Numbered from the stretch's first letter, positions 9,001 to 18,552 are shown. The stretch: 64,000 bases of DNA from Symplocastrum torsivum CPER-KK1 (GCA_019358875.1 JAHHIF010000003.1:62001-126000), one strand, 5' to 3'. Translations and numbers: made by a program. The notes: generated by a model not told the origin, from the letters alone.

Positions 9001-9189
9001 AACAAGAGCATTGTCTATTGTGTATGGTGAATTTCGTCTACATATTAGTTAAGGAAGTACGCGATCGCTTTTTGAGCAGACAAGGCAAATGCGATCGCAT
9101 TCTTGAGTAACACTAAACGGCGCTAACAGAACTTGCCGTCAGGCTTCTTGCTCTTGTCCATATTCCCCTACTCACACCCCTTGAGTAGT

Positions 9190-9378
9190 TCAGCCTTCGT
9201 ACTCGGTATCTATTTCAATCTCTAAAGTGTCCTCATCCACCCGGACATACAAGATATTGGGACGACAGCAAACCTGGCAATCCTCCACATAAGATTGCTG
9301 CCCACCCGCACTCAAATCAATAAATGTGAGATTTGGTTCCCCACAATAGCCACAGATAAATTCTGCTGTATCTTGCAT
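9190..9378 (-). CDS. CPXCG-motif cysteine-rich protein, 62 aa
   Basis: The sequence fits the Cys-rich CPXCG family (PF14255). It has a CGYCGEPN knuckle near residue 9, the conserved stretch GGQQSYVEDCQVCCRP, and an acidic C-terminus. Two CxxC pairs probably bind one zinc ion. The molecular role of this family is not established. Length is typical. It is transcribed alone. Confidence 0.85.
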   Translation of the reverse strand: MQDTAEFICGYCGEPNLTFIDLSAGGQQSYVEDCQVCCRPNILYVRVDEDTLEIEIDTEYEG

Positions 9379-9846
9379 TAAAATTTAGCGTTTGAAATCG
9401 GTAGACTACCAGCGCACATCAAGCTGCTTAGCCAAGATGTTCTGCTAAGTATGGCAGCAAATAGTCTATCAGGGATGGTGCCAGTGAAGAGAGCCAGGGA
9501 AAGATGATGTATTAGGCTTTTTATACTCTGCCTTCACCTTCACAACCCTCTATTAAGCAGATTAAGATTCCGCCTTAAGGTCAAGACATTCTCTAATCAA
9601 GAGTTCACAATGGAAGAAAATCTTATTCTATTTGTCACTATTTGGTTTTATGAATTTTTTTCTCCTATAAAAAAACACTTGATTTTCAAAAAAAACAAAT
9701 CCTTGAAAATTCACCTTAAATTCATAGGAACTTAAGTACAAATCTAGAGTTAGCGTTTTAAATGATGAATAGACCTATTTTTTTCAGGGTTATTTTCTGA
9801 CAAAGATTTTATTATTAGGGGCATTCTCTGTCGGCAACTCAGTTGA
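9379..9846. other. AT-rich intergenic region of 468 bp
   Basis: No gene was seen. Positions 9640-9720 are strongly AT-rich with A and T runs, which suggests promoter or curved DNA ahead of the multi-PAS kinase at 9847. No clear terminator or operator was recognised. Confidence 0.4.
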
Positions 9847-12618
9847 GTGTGGTTCAAAATCCTAATTGATGTTATGATTGCCCTCTTCTATTTATCAGTT
9901 CCGCTACTGTTAGTGTATTTCCTCCAGCACCCTACTAATCTCCCTATACAGAAAAGTTTCTGGTTGTTGTACACCTTCGTTATCACTTGCCTGCTGGTGG
10001 TGTGGACTCTCTGGCACTCCGAAGATTGGCTAGATGGTCTTGTTAAAACAACTAGTCTAGGTATTTTCTTCTACGGGGCTGAAATTGTTATTCAATGGAT
10101 ATCTAAAGTTGTAGAAACGTACCCTAGTACATCTCTACAGGCAGTATTTACCCAAGCGGATGCACTAAAAACTCAGGAACACCAACAGCAAGAGTCTGCA
10201 CAACGGCTTTCCTTGCTCGTTAAGCAGACTCCACTGGCAGTGATTGAATGGACTACTGATTTTGAAGTCGTGGACTGGAACCCAGCCGCAGAAAAGATTT
10301 TTGGCTATGACAAACGGGAGGCTTTGGGTCGCAATGGGGTTGAACTGATAGTGCCTGAAAGCGCAGGGGAGCAGGTAAATCTGGTTTGGCGACAATTGTT
10401 GCAGCAACAGGGTGGAACTCGCAGTACAAACGAGAACGTGACGAAAGAGGGTCACAAGATTTATTGCGAGTGGTACAACACGCCGTTGGTTAATGCTAAG
10501 GGTGAGGTAATTGGGGTAGCATCTCTTGTTCAGGACATTTCTGAACGAAAATTTGCAGAAGAAGCGTTGCAACAAGCCAAAAATGAGCTAGAAATTCGCG
10601 TTGAAGCACGCACCCAGGAATTAAAGCAAGCTTTAGCTGAGCTTCAGAACGTTATCACCCAACTTCAAGGTGAAATTGACCAGCGTCAGCAGGTAGAAGC
10701 GGCGTTGAGAGAGCGAGAGGAGCAGTATCGGTCAGTCGTTGATAATGTCAAAGAAGTCATATTCCAGACTGATGCCGATGGGTTGTGGACGTTCTTGAAT
10801 CCGGTATGGAGTGAAATTACAGGATTTGCGATCGCCGAAACGCTTGGTACACCCTTGTTAGATTACGTTCATCCCGACGATAGGCAACGCCACGGGGAAC
10901 ACTTTCAACCCTTGATTGGAGGCAAAAAAGAATACTGCTGCCATGAAGTTCGCTACATCACTCAAGACGGTGGGTATCGCTGGATTGAGGTATTGGCACA
11001 ATTAACCTTCGATGCTGACGGCACGTTTCTTGGTACATCTGGCACCCTGAAAGACATCACACAGCGACATTTAAGCGAAGCTGCACTCCGGAAAAGCGAG
11101 GAACGTTTCCGTTCCTTAGTTGCTAATATTCCTGGGGTTGTTTACCGCTGTGCCTACGATGCCGATCGCACAATTGAGTTTATCAGTGATGCGATCGCAG
11201 AAATTTCAGGTTATCCGGCGGCTGACTTTATTCACAATCACGTGCGAACGGCTGCCAGTTTGATTGTGCCTCAAGATATCGCACGAGTTCAACAGACTCT
11301 ATCAGAGTGTGTAGCGCAAAAACAGCCCTACGTGCTGGAGTACCCAATAGTTACAAGTGATGGCACGTTGAGATGGGTGTATGAGAAAGGTCAGGGAGTA
11401 TTCAGTGAAGAGGGTAGCCTACTCTGGTTAGACGGCGCGATATTTGACATCACAGACTACAAGCAAACCCAAGAGAATTTGCGCTACAGCGAGGAGCAAT
11501 TCCGCCAACTGACAGAAAATATCCGGGAGGTCTTCTTTTTAACGACTCCTAACCTCCAGGAAATTCTTTACATTAGTCCAGCGTATGAACAGGTTTGGGG
11601 TCGCACCAGGCAAAGCTTGTACCAACAGCCTAGCTCTTGGATGGATAGTATACATCCACAAGATCGCGATCGCGTAGCGGGAAATTGTTTACGCAGCTTG
11701 CAAAAACAGCAAGATTTCGAGCAGGAGTATCGGATTGTGCGACCGGATTGCTCCGTGCGCTGGGTATCGGTGCGTGGCTGTCTTGTCTTCAACGAGATGG
11801 GGGTGGCAACGCGCCTTGCGGGGATTGCAGAGGATATCACAGAACGCAAGCGAGCAGAAGCCGAGATTCTCAACGCCTTAGCCAAAGAAAAAGAACTAGG
11901 TGACCTAAAATCTCGTTTTGTTTCGATTACCTCCCATGAATTTCGCACCCCACTGACAACAATTATGTCCACAGCGGAGTTATTGGAATACTATGACTGG
12001 ACAAAAGAAGAAGAACTTGAACAACTGCATCTCATTCAAGAGGCAGTCAAACAAATGCTCCAGCTTTTGGAAGATGTGCTGTGCATTGGTACCGCAGAAG
12101 CGGGACAACTTCAACTCAACCCAGAACCACTGGCGTTGAATGAATTTTGCCGGGAGTTGGTCGCCCAAGTTCAAAAAAGGATGAGTTTAAAATCAACCCC
12201 TGCAAGCCCTCAGCACACTCTGACGTTTGTAAGCCGTGGTCAAAGATTTCTTGCTTGTATGGATAAAAGGCTACTGCGACAAGTACTGAATAACTTACTT
12301 GCAAACGCCATTAAATACTCTCCCAATGGTGGCACCGTTCGATTTGAATTAATTTGTCAAAATGATCGAGCGATCTTCCAGATTCAGGATCAGGGGATTG
12401 GAATACCGAAAGAAGACCAACCACGACTGTTTGAGTTCTTTCATCGAGCGAAAAACGTAGGTGCCATTACTGGGACAGGCTTGGGTCTAGCGATAGTCAA
12501 ACAGTGCGTTGATCTACATGGGGGTGACATTACCGTCAAAAGTGAAGTTGGGGTGGGAACACTATTTACAGTAACGCTGCCCTTGAAGAACCATTTCTCT
12601 ATTGCTCCCTATGTTTAA
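9847..12618 (+). CDS. Multi-PAS sensor histidine kinase with a degenerate ethylene-receptor-like membrane domain
   Basis: The 923-residue protein starts at GTG. Residues 1-90 form three membrane helices that resemble the ethylene-binding domain of ETR1-type receptors: D8, Y15, P19 and C48 match ETR1 D25, Y32, P36 and C65 in identity and spacing. The copper-ligand His four residues after the Cys is absent because the helix is about four residues shorter. Four PAS domains follow (about 119-235, 290-410, 416-540, 548-668), with a coiled coil at 236-285. The kinase core has H697 in SHEFRTP, the N box NAIKYSPN, G1 DQGIGIP and G2 GTGLGLA. It would be a membrane sensor kinase. A REC-GGDEF-EAL gene follows and may be its output, since the kinase carries no receiver. 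Confidence 0.92.
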   Translation: MWFKILIDVMIALFYLSVPLLLVYFLQHPTNLPIQKSFWLLYTFVITCLLVVWTLWHSEDWLDGLVKTTSLGIFFYGAEIVIQWISKVVETYPSTSLQAVFTQADALKTQEHQQQESAQRLSLLVKQTPLAVIEWTTDFEVVDWNPAAEKIFGYDKREALGRNGVELIVPESAGEQVNLVWRQLLQQQGGTRSTNENVTKEGHKIYCEWYNTPLVNAKGEVIGVASLVQDISERKFAEEALQQAKNELEIRVEARTQELKQALAELQNVITQLQGEIDQRQQVEAALREREEQYRSVVDNVKEVIFQTDADGLWTFLNPVWSEITGFAIAETLGTPLLDYVHPDDRQRHGEHFQPLIGGKKEYCCHEVRYITQDGGYRWIEVLAQLTFDADGTFLGTSGTLKDITQRHLSEAALRKSEERFRSLVANIPGVVYRCAYDADRTIEFISDAIAEISGYPAADFIHNHVRTAASLIVPQDIARVQQTLSECVAQKQPYVLEYPIVTSDGTLRWVYEKGQGVFSEEGSLLWLDGAIFDITDYKQTQENLRYSEEQFRQLTENIREVFFLTTPNLQEILYISPAYEQVWGRTRQSLYQQPSSWMDSIHPQDRDRVAGNCLRSLQKQQDFEQEYRIVRPDCSVRWVSVRGCLVFNEMGVATRLAGIAEDITERKRAEAEILNALAKEKELGDLKSRFVSITSHEFRTPLTTIMSTAELLEYYDWTKEEELEQLHLIQEAVKQMLQLLEDVLCIGTAEAGQLQLNPEPLALNEFCRELVAQVQKRMSLKSTPASPQHTLTFVSRGQRFLACMDKRLLRQVLNNLLANAIKYSPNGGTVRFELICQNDRAIFQIQDQGIGIPKEDQPRLFEFFHRAKNVGAITGTGLGLAIVKQCVDLHGGDITVKSEVGVGTLFTVTLPLKNHFSIAPYV

Positions 12619-12954
12619 TAATTTGTCCCCAATCCCCCTAGACCAGATTGTCAGAAATAACCCACCTGTAAAAACTCTCCCCCAGATTCCCCTACTTTCG
12701 GAACGGCTGGGAAACGTTCGCCATGAAGGTCTAGGCGATCGCATCAAGTGTACTAGCAAAGCTGATTGCGCTCTTGTGGAAGCCGCTCTGGAGCAGTGCT
12801 TCGGAGGAAGTAGCCTAAAATTCCCCCAGATCCCTCAAAATGTGGCTCACAAGCTAAAAGTGTTGCAAAATGATGACCTGTGAAATTGAGCGGATCACAC
12901 CAGTATCCCAATCACAGCCGTTTGTGAACTCAGAATTTGTCAAGCCGCTAACTC
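12619..12954. other. Intergenic region of 336 bp
   Basis: A 93-codon frame (12602-12883) overlaps the kinase end by 17 bases, but its product is low in complexity (repeated PQIP, NNPP) and unlike known proteins. The DNA contains repeated ccccagatyCCCC phrases of the kind found in cyanobacterial spacer repeats. I treat it as non-coding. Confidence 0.4.
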
Positions 12955-14724
12955 ATGTCAATTTCACTTCCTCAAAAAGAAAAACGGATGCACAAAATTC
13001 TCGTAATTGAAGACGAGCGTGTAATCAAAATGAACCTGCTCAAGCTCCTGAGTGCAGAAGGGTTCCAGACTATCAGTGCTGATGATGGGATTAGCGGCTT
13101 AAAACTCGCTCAAGCTGAGCTGCCGGATTTGATTATTTGCGACATCCTGATGCCTAACCTGGATGGCTACGGTGTTCTCAAGGCATTGCAACAAGACCCA
13201 TTAACCGCGACAATTCCTTTTATTTTCCTGACTGCGAAAGCGGAACGCTCAGATTGGCGTCAGGCGATGACCTTGGGGGCAGATGATTACTTAACTAAGC
13301 CATTTACTAGAGCGGAACTCCTTGATGCGATCACTTCTCGCCTCCACAAACAAGAGTTTTTGAGCCAACGGCATAGTATTGAACTTCAGCAGGTGGAAGC
13401 TCAACTGAACTACCTACTGCACTACGACCGTTTGACTAACCTGCCTAATCGACTCTTGTTACAAGAACGGTTTACTCAGCTAGTCAATCCAAAAGAAGGA
13501 CAGCCTCGGCAGATTCCGATCCTCTCTCTTGGTTTGGAGCAACTCAAGCGGATTAACAATGCTTTAGGCCCGACTAGCGGCGACTTGTTAGTCCAAGCGG
13601 TCGCAGATCGACTGCAACGTACCGTCAGGCAGCAAGATACCGTCGCGCAATTGAGTGGTGATCAATTTGTCATTCTCCTTGCCAGGACAAATCAGCGCCT
13701 AGAGGTTGCTCAGGTTGCTAAAACCATTCTTGATGCCTTTTCTAGCCCCTTCCTGGTTAACGACCACGAGATTTTTCTCAGTGGGGCAAGAATTGGTATT
13801 GCCTTTTTCGGACGCGATGGTCGTGACCTTGATACCTTAATTAAACATGCTAGTGCAGCGATGGAGGATGCCAAGAAGTCAGGAACAAACCCCTATCAGT
13901 TTTACATTGCCTCGATTGGGGCAAAATCTCAAGAAGCACTGTTGCTAGAACTGGAACTGCGCCAAGCCTTGGAACGCGAAGAATTTCAGCTCTACTATCA
14001 GCCTAAAGTGAATCTCCGAACAGGAGAGATTGAGGGGGCAGAATCATTGGTACGTTGGCATCACCCCCACAGAGACTCGGTTTCGCCGGCAGAGTTTATT
14101 CCATTGGCTGAGAAAACAGGTTTTATCGTTCCGTTGGGAGAGTGGGTTTTAAGGACAGCTTGTATCCAAGCTAAAGTTTGGCAAATGGCTGGTTTTTGCC
14201 CGTTACGAATCGCCGTAAATTTGTCAGGACATCAGTTTAATCAGCCACATCTGAGTCGCTTAATCTTTGAAGTCTTGCAAGAAACTGGGCTTGACCCTCG
14301 CTATTTGGAATTAGAGATTACTGAAAGTGCCTTGATGCAGAATCCAGAAAGCGCGATCGCAACGTTGCATGAATTAAAGCAGCTTGGCATTGTGATCTCC
14401 ATTGATGATTTTGGTACGGGCTATTCTTCTTTAAGTTATCTCAAGCAATTTCCCTTCGATATATTGAAGATTGACCGCTCGTTTGTCTGCCAGCTCGCAC
14501 AGGACACGAAGAATGCAGCGATTACGACGGCGATTTTGCAATTGGCTCATACTCTGAATCTCAAGGTTGTTGCTGAAGGAGTAGAGACACAAGAGGAACT
14601 CGATTTCCTCTATGGACATCAGTGCGATGAGGTACAAGGCTATTGGTTTAGTCCTCCTTTGTCTGCTCAAGCCTTTGAAGAGTTGCTCAAGGGAGGGAAG
14701 CGTCCACCACTCTTTTCGAGTTGA
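12955..14724 (+). CDS. Response regulator with GGDEF and EAL domains (c-di-GMP enzyme)
   Basis: The domain order is receiver (about residues 14-130, phospho-acceptor D63 in ICDILMPN), GGDEF (about 155-320) and EAL (about 330-580). The GGDEF signature reads SGDQF (234-238), so diguanylate cyclase activity is probably lost. The EAL motif reads ESL (363-365) but keeps its Glu. The other metal and catalytic residues are visible: NLSGHQF, ELEITESAL, DDFGTGYSS, KIDRSF, EGVET, QGYWFSPP. The protein should therefore be a c-di-GMP phosphodiesterase switched by phosphorylation. The start could also be the ATG 11 codons in (MHKILVIEDE). It follows the multi-PAS kinase on the same strand. Confidence 0.93.
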   Translation: MSISLPQKEKRMHKILVIEDERVIKMNLLKLLSAEGFQTISADDGISGLKLAQAELPDLIICDILMPNLDGYGVLKALQQDPLTATIPFIFLTAKAERSDWRQAMTLGADDYLTKPFTRAELLDAITSRLHKQEFLSQRHSIELQQVEAQLNYLLHYDRLTNLPNRLLLQERFTQLVNPKEGQPRQIPILSLGLEQLKRINNALGPTSGDLLVQAVADRLQRTVRQQDTVAQLSGDQFVILLARTNQRLEVAQVAKTILDAFSSPFLVNDHEIFLSGARIGIAFFGRDGRDLDTLIKHASAAMEDAKKSGTNPYQFYIASIGAKSQEALLLELELRQALEREEFQLYYQPKVNLRTGEIEGAESLVRWHHPHRDSVSPAEFIPLAEKTGFIVPLGEWVLRTACIQAKVWQMAGFCPLRIAVNLSGHQFNQPHLSRLIFEVLQETGLDPRYLELEITESALMQNPESAIATLHELKQLGIVISIDDFGTGYSSLSYLKQFPFDILKIDRSFVCQLAQDTKNAAITTAILQLAHTLNLKVVAEGVETQEELDFLYGHQCDEVQGYWFSPPLSAQAFEELLKGGKRPPLFSS

Positions 14725-14936
14725 AGTGAGTGGTGTTGCTTGAGAACTTACATCGTAAGAGAGACGAGGGCATCAGCATACCCTGATAGGCTGGGCGCTA
14801 GCTCAATCGTAGGCTTGCAATGTTACTAATTTCTTAATAACTATAAAGATCAACTAGACCACCGTTTGCGACCATCCCAGTAGATGAGTCAGTCTCTTCA
14901 TCATTGGCAGCATCCTACAAGTTTAAGGAGTTAGGC

Positions 14937-15899
14937 ATGGAAACACGACGATTAGGCACCTCTGATGTCAAAATTAGCCCCGTTCTCATGGGTACTTGGC
15001 AAGCAGGGAAAAGTATGTGGGTAGGGGTTGAAGACGCTGAAACGATTAAAGCGATACGGGCAGCGTTTGATGCCGGGATCACAACCGTAGATACAGCAGA
15101 AGTCTACGGAAAGGGTCACTCGGAGCAAGTTGTCGCTGAAGCACTTGCTGATGTTCGTGACCAAGTGACTTATGCAACTAAGGTGTTTGCCAACCATCTC
15201 AAATACGACCAGGTATTTGAGGCGTGTGAGGGTTCCTTAACGAGGCTCAAGACAGACTACATCGATCTCTATCAGATTCACTGGCCTTCTGGTTCGTTTA
15301 AGAGTGAGGTTGTGCCGATTGAAGAAACAATGAGCGCCTTAAACGAATTAAAAGAACAAGGCAAAATCCGGGCAATTGGTGTTTCTAATTTCTCCCGTGC
15401 CCAGATTGAAGAAGCCATGCAGTACGGACGCATCGATAGCTTGCAGCCTCCTTACTCTCTGTTTTGGCGTCAGGTAGAGAAAGATACTGTGCCGTATTGT
15501 GTCGAGAACAATATTTCTATCCTTGCCTACTCCTCATTGGCGCAAGGATTATTGACGGGCAAGTTTGGTCGGGATCACAAATTTGAGGAAGGTGATAATC
15601 GCAAGGATAATAAGCTTTTTAAGGGTGAGAACTACGAACGAGCGCAGCAAGCTCTAGACAAGCTGCGTCCAATTGCTGAACGTCATCAATGTGGCCTCGC
15701 TCAGTTGTCCCTCGCTTGGTTGATTGCCCAGCCACAAACGAATGCGATCGCAGGTGCCCGCAATACTGAGCAAGCTGTTGGGAATGCCTCAGCCGCTGAT
15801 GTTGACCTGTCTGCGGATGAGCTAACCGAAATTGATGCGATCGGGCGCTTAGTCACCGATCAGCTAGATGAGAATCCTGTAATGTGGGACTGGGATTGA
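14937..15899 (+). CDS. Aldo/keto reductase
   Basis: The 320-residue protein is an NADP(H)-dependent aldo/keto reductase of the YajO/Tas-like type. The start METRRLGTSDVKISPVLMGT is the usual family opening. The catalytic tetrad is visible as the Asp and Tyr of VDTAEVYG, the Lys of YATKVF and the His of YQIHWP. The C-terminal cofactor region contains AIAGARNTEQ. It reduces aldehydes or ketones in the cytoplasm, but the natural substrate is unknown. The ATG at 14937 is preceded by AAGGAG at good spacing, so an upstream TTG at 14904 is not needed. Confidence 0.94.
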   Translation: METRRLGTSDVKISPVLMGTWQAGKSMWVGVEDAETIKAIRAAFDAGITTVDTAEVYGKGHSEQVVAEALADVRDQVTYATKVFANHLKYDQVFEACEGSLTRLKTDYIDLYQIHWPSGSFKSEVVPIEETMSALNELKEQGKIRAIGVSNFSRAQIEEAMQYGRIDSLQPPYSLFWRQVEKDTVPYCVENNISILAYSSLAQGLLTGKFGRDHKFEEGDNRKDNKLFKGENYERAQQALDKLRPIAERHQCGLAQLSLAWLIAQPQTNAIAGARNTEQAVGNASAADVDLSADELTEIDAIGRLVTDQLDENPVMWDWD

Positions 15900-16022
15900 T
15901 GAAACCAATTATGCTAGGGTATTTATCGAGAATTGAATTCGGCTATTGAGTATGTTTTTCCTAGTTGGCAGACATCTCCCCGAATCAAAATCTCCAAAGT
16001 ATTTGATCTGTTGGAAATGTCC

Positions 16023-16340
16023 ATGTCAATTTATGTAGGGAATCTACCGTTTGCCGTGTCTCAAGAAGATGTCAGCAGCGTCTTTGCTGAGTACGGCACT
16101 GTTAAGAGTGTTCAACTACCAACAGACCGTGAAACCGGTCGGATGCGTGGATTTGGTTTTGTAGAAATGGAGACAGAAGCCGAAGAAATGGCGGCGATCG
16201 AAGCCCTTAATGGTGCTGAGTGGATGAGTCGTGAGCTTAAAGTTAATCAAGCAAGACCCCGCACAGATCGAGGTTCTTTTGATGGTAGTCGTGGGAGAAA
16301 CGACAACCTTAGCTTCTCTCGGAATTCTCAAAGCTACTAA
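16023..16340 (+). CDS. RRM-type RNA-binding protein (cyanobacterial Rbp family)
   Basis: One RNA-recognition motif fills residues 1-80, with RNP2 IYVGNLP and RNP1 RGFGFVEM, followed by a short Gly/Arg/Ser tail (GSFDGSRGRNDN). Cyanobacterial Rbp proteins are small cytoplasmic RNA binders, often cold-induced, sometimes involved in localising photosynthetic mRNAs. The tail is shorter and less Gly-rich than in classical RbpA1. The ATG at 16023 was chosen because RNP2 begins directly after it. An in-frame ATG two codons earlier (16017) is possible. rpsU lies 115 bp downstream, the same arrangement known for rbpA1-rpsU in Anabaena. Confidence 0.92.
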   Translation: MSIYVGNLPFAVSQEDVSSVFAEYGTVKSVQLPTDRETGRMRGFGFVEMETEAEEMAAIEALNGAEWMSRELKVNQARPRTDRGSFDGSRGRNDNLSFSRNSQSY

Positions 16341-16455
16341 ATGCTAAACGCTGTTGAAAAGTCAAGCGGGCTTCTTGCTCTGCCCATTTACCGAGATTAA
16401 CCTTTGGTTAGTCAAAAACCGATTGTCAGTCATTAGTGTTGATGAGTAACTTAGG

Positions 16456-16632
16456 ATGACTCAAGTACTTGTAGGTCAAAACGAAGGAATTGATTCAGCT
16501 TTGCGTCGGTTTAAGCGTCAAGTCTCCAAGGCGGGGATATTGACAGAAGTCAGGCGACATCGCCACTTTGAGACTCCTCTGGAAAAACGTAAGCGTAAGG
16601 AAGTTGCACGACGGAAGAAGCGTTGGGGTTAA
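16456..16632 (+). CDS. rpsU: 30S ribosomal protein S21
   Basis: This 58-residue, very basic protein matches bacterial S21. It begins [19 protein letters not shown], has the internal QVSKAGIL and [11 protein letters not shown] segments, and ends in a Lys/Arg cluster ([15 protein letters not shown]). S21 binds the 30S platform and aids initiation. It follows the RRM gene on the same strand, a linkage known from other cyanobacteria. Confidence 0.95.
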   Translation: MTQVLVGQNEGIDSALRRFKRQVSKAGILTEVRRHRHFETPLEKRKRKEVARRKKRWG

Positions 16633-16662
16633 CCAGAGTTCAGTGCCCAAATCTCTGACTTC

Positions 16663-18291
16663 TTACTGGCGGAGCGGAATTTCGATCACAAATTCCGTTC
16701 CTTTTTCTGGTGTTGAAAAACACCTCAAGCGACCACCGTGTTTTTCAACAACAATTTGGTAGCTGATGGATAGCCCTAATCCCGTACCTTTGCCTACGGG
16801 TTTTGTCGTGAAAAAGGGGTCAAACATCCGTTGTCTAACTTCCTCTGGTACTCCGGTGCCATTGTCGATAATTCTGACTACTGCCCGTGCGGCTGAACTA
16901 TCCCCGATAACTTCTGTACGAATCCAAATTGTGCTGGGATAATGTTCAGAATGCGTTACAGGGGATTTGCGGCTGTGTGGGAAGCGCAACTTGGCGACAC
17001 ATGCAGCTTGCGACGGCAATGCTGAGACTCTGGGATTGGTAACTGTTTCACCAACACACACATCAGGTTTTGAAATCACCCAATGCTCTTTGAAATCCTG
17101 TGCAGTGCAGCCTGAAGTCATGGACTCCTCTAAAGCATCGATCGCATTGCACAGCAAATTCATAAATACCTGATTCAAAAGTCCGGCGTAGCATTCTACT
17201 AGTGGTAGTTCTCCGTATTCCTTAAGAATCGTAATTCCTGGTTTGTCTGCGTGTGGTTTGAGCCGATTGTGGAGAATTACCAGCGTACTATCAATCCCTT
17301 GATGCAGGTCTACTGGCTTCATCTGAGCGTCGTCAAATCGTGAGAAGCTTTGTAGTGACTGAACAATCTGACGGATGCGGTCTGCCCCCATCTGCATTGA
17401 GGCGATGGTTTTTGGAAAATCTTCAACGAGAAAATGCAGGTCAATCTCCTCAGCTTCCTCTTGAATTTCTGATGCTGGCTGAGGATAGTATTTGACATAA
17501 AGCTTCAGAAGGTTTAGTAAATTCTCCGTATATTGACTAGCAGGGATCATGTTGTTGCACAGGAAGTTCACGGGATTGTTAATCTCGTGGGCAACACCTG
17601 CCACTAACTGTCCCAAGGTCGCCATTTTTTCGTTGTGAATTAATTGCGATTGAGTCTGTTGGAGCTTCTGTAGAGCGAGTTCCAGTTCCTGGGCTTGGGC
17701 TTTAAATTGAGCTTCCGATTGCCGCAAAGCCTCCTCAGCTAATTTGCGCTTTGTGATATCTGTAACAAAGCCTTCGTAGTAGAGTAACGTACCCGCTTCG
17801 TCCCGCACTGCCCGTGCATTCTCGGAAATCCAAATGAGACTGCCGTCTTTGCGATAAACCTGAGATTCAAAATCACTTACCGAATCACAGGTATGCAGTT
17901 GCTTGATAAATTCATAACGTCGGTACGGCTCAACATAAAGCTGCCGTTCAATATCAGTCAAGGTTGTCAGTAATTCTTCTGGCGATTCATAGCCATAGAT
18001 GCTCGCTAGTGCAGGATTACAGGCTTGATACTGCCCATCCGGCGTTGTTTGAAAGATACCCTCAACGGCATTCTCAAAAATACTGCGATACTTCTGTTCA
18101 GCTTGCCGCAGAGCCTCTTCCACTTGTTGGCGTTCCCTTTGGGCAGCTTCGCTAACAGCAACTTGATTAGCTAGTTTTTGCTTAGCTCGTTTCAACTGCC
18201 TTGTCCGCTTTGCAAGTTTTTTATGGATTGTTTCGTCGCACTCTCCCCAGTTCTCAGAACGGGTGGGCAACCGATTACGATTTGGGAACAT
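16663..18291 (-). CDS. PAS-domain sensor histidine kinase
   Basis: The soluble 542-residue kinase has an N-terminal coiled coil (about 20-65), one PAS domain (about 66-185), a second coiled coil, and a kinase core. H235 lies in the motif GVAHEINNP. The HATPase has N box NLLCNAIDAL, G1 DNGTGVP and G2 GKGTGLGLS. About 63 residues (391-453, Cys- and Ser-rich) are inserted between the N box and the sheet leading to G1 and are not part of the fold. The kinase 1100-2371 has an insertion in the same place. There is no membrane segment and no receiver, so a separate response regulator is expected. A CRP-like palindrome lies about 155 bp upstream of the start. Confidence 0.92.
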   Translation of the reverse strand: MFPNRNRLPTRSENWGECDETIHKKLAKRTRQLKRAKQKLANQVAVSEAAQRERQQVEEALRQAEQKYRSIFENAVEGIFQTTPDGQYQACNPALASIYGYESPEELLTTLTDIERQLYVEPYRRYEFIKQLHTCDSVSDFESQVYRKDGSLIWISENARAVRDEAGTLLYYEGFVTDITKRKLAEEALRQSEAQFKAQAQELELALQKLQQTQSQLIHNEKMATLGQLVAGVAHEINNPVNFLCNNMIPASQYTENLLNLLKLYVKYYPQPASEIQEEAEEIDLHFLVEDFPKTIASMQMGADRIRQIVQSLQSFSRFDDAQMKPVDLHQGIDSTLVILHNRLKPHADKPGITILKEYGELPLVECYAGLLNQVFMNLLCNAIDALEESMTSGCTAQDFKEHWVISKPDVCVGETVTNPRVSALPSQAACVAKLRFPHSRKSPVTHSEHYPSTIWIRTEVIGDSSAARAVVRIIDNGTGVPEEVRQRMFDPFFTTKPVGKGTGLGLSISYQIVVEKHGGRLRCFSTPEKGTEFVIEIPLRQ

Positions 18292-18414
18292 GGCTCATTT
18301 GTTGAAAATTCTCTGCCCACTGTCCTCATTATTGGACTTTTCAGTCACTAGCCGAGGTGACGCAACCTTTTCAGATCTTGTTATGTCGTGTGTTATTGAA
18401 TGGTGACAGTTGCC

Positions 18415-18449
18415 CACATTTTTTGTGATCAAAGTTTACAAAAAATGTG
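18415..18449. terminator. Perfect 12-bp inverted repeat, candidate terminator of the flippase-like gene
   Basis: CACATTTTTTGT (18415-18426) pairs exactly with ACAAAAAATGTG (18438-18449) around 11 bases. It lies about 100 bp past the stop of the minus-strand gene 18553-19512 and contains T runs. It overlaps a CRP-like palindrome, so a regulatory role is also possible. Confidence 0.4.
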
Positions 18450-18461
18450 ATTTAAATCACT
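18446..18461. promoter_or_regulatory. Candidate CRP/SYCRP1-type binding site
   Basis: TGTGA-TTTAAA-TCACT matches the TGTGA-N6-TCACA consensus of cAMP receptor proteins at nine of ten fixed positions, within a perfect 14-bp palindrome (GTGATTTAAATCAC). It is about 155 bp upstream of the PAS kinase start on the minus strand. Confidence 0.4.
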
Positions 18462-18552
18462 GCGGGTGTTTAAACTTGAGGAAAGGGAAGTTCTGCTTCT
18501 TGAGGTTGCCATAGTAAGGCTTATTTCACCACTTCTACCACCTTATGAAAAT

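Noticed and set aside
10165..10575. 136-codon minus-strand frame inside the multi-PAS kinase
   Set aside because: It lies fully opposite a well-supported kinase domain, as do the frames at 11568-11972, 14431-14670 and others.
12602..12883. 93-codon frame overlapping the end of the multi-PAS kinase
   Set aside because: Low complexity, no family resemblance, and it overlaps the kinase end by 17 bases. The DNA looks like spacer repeats.
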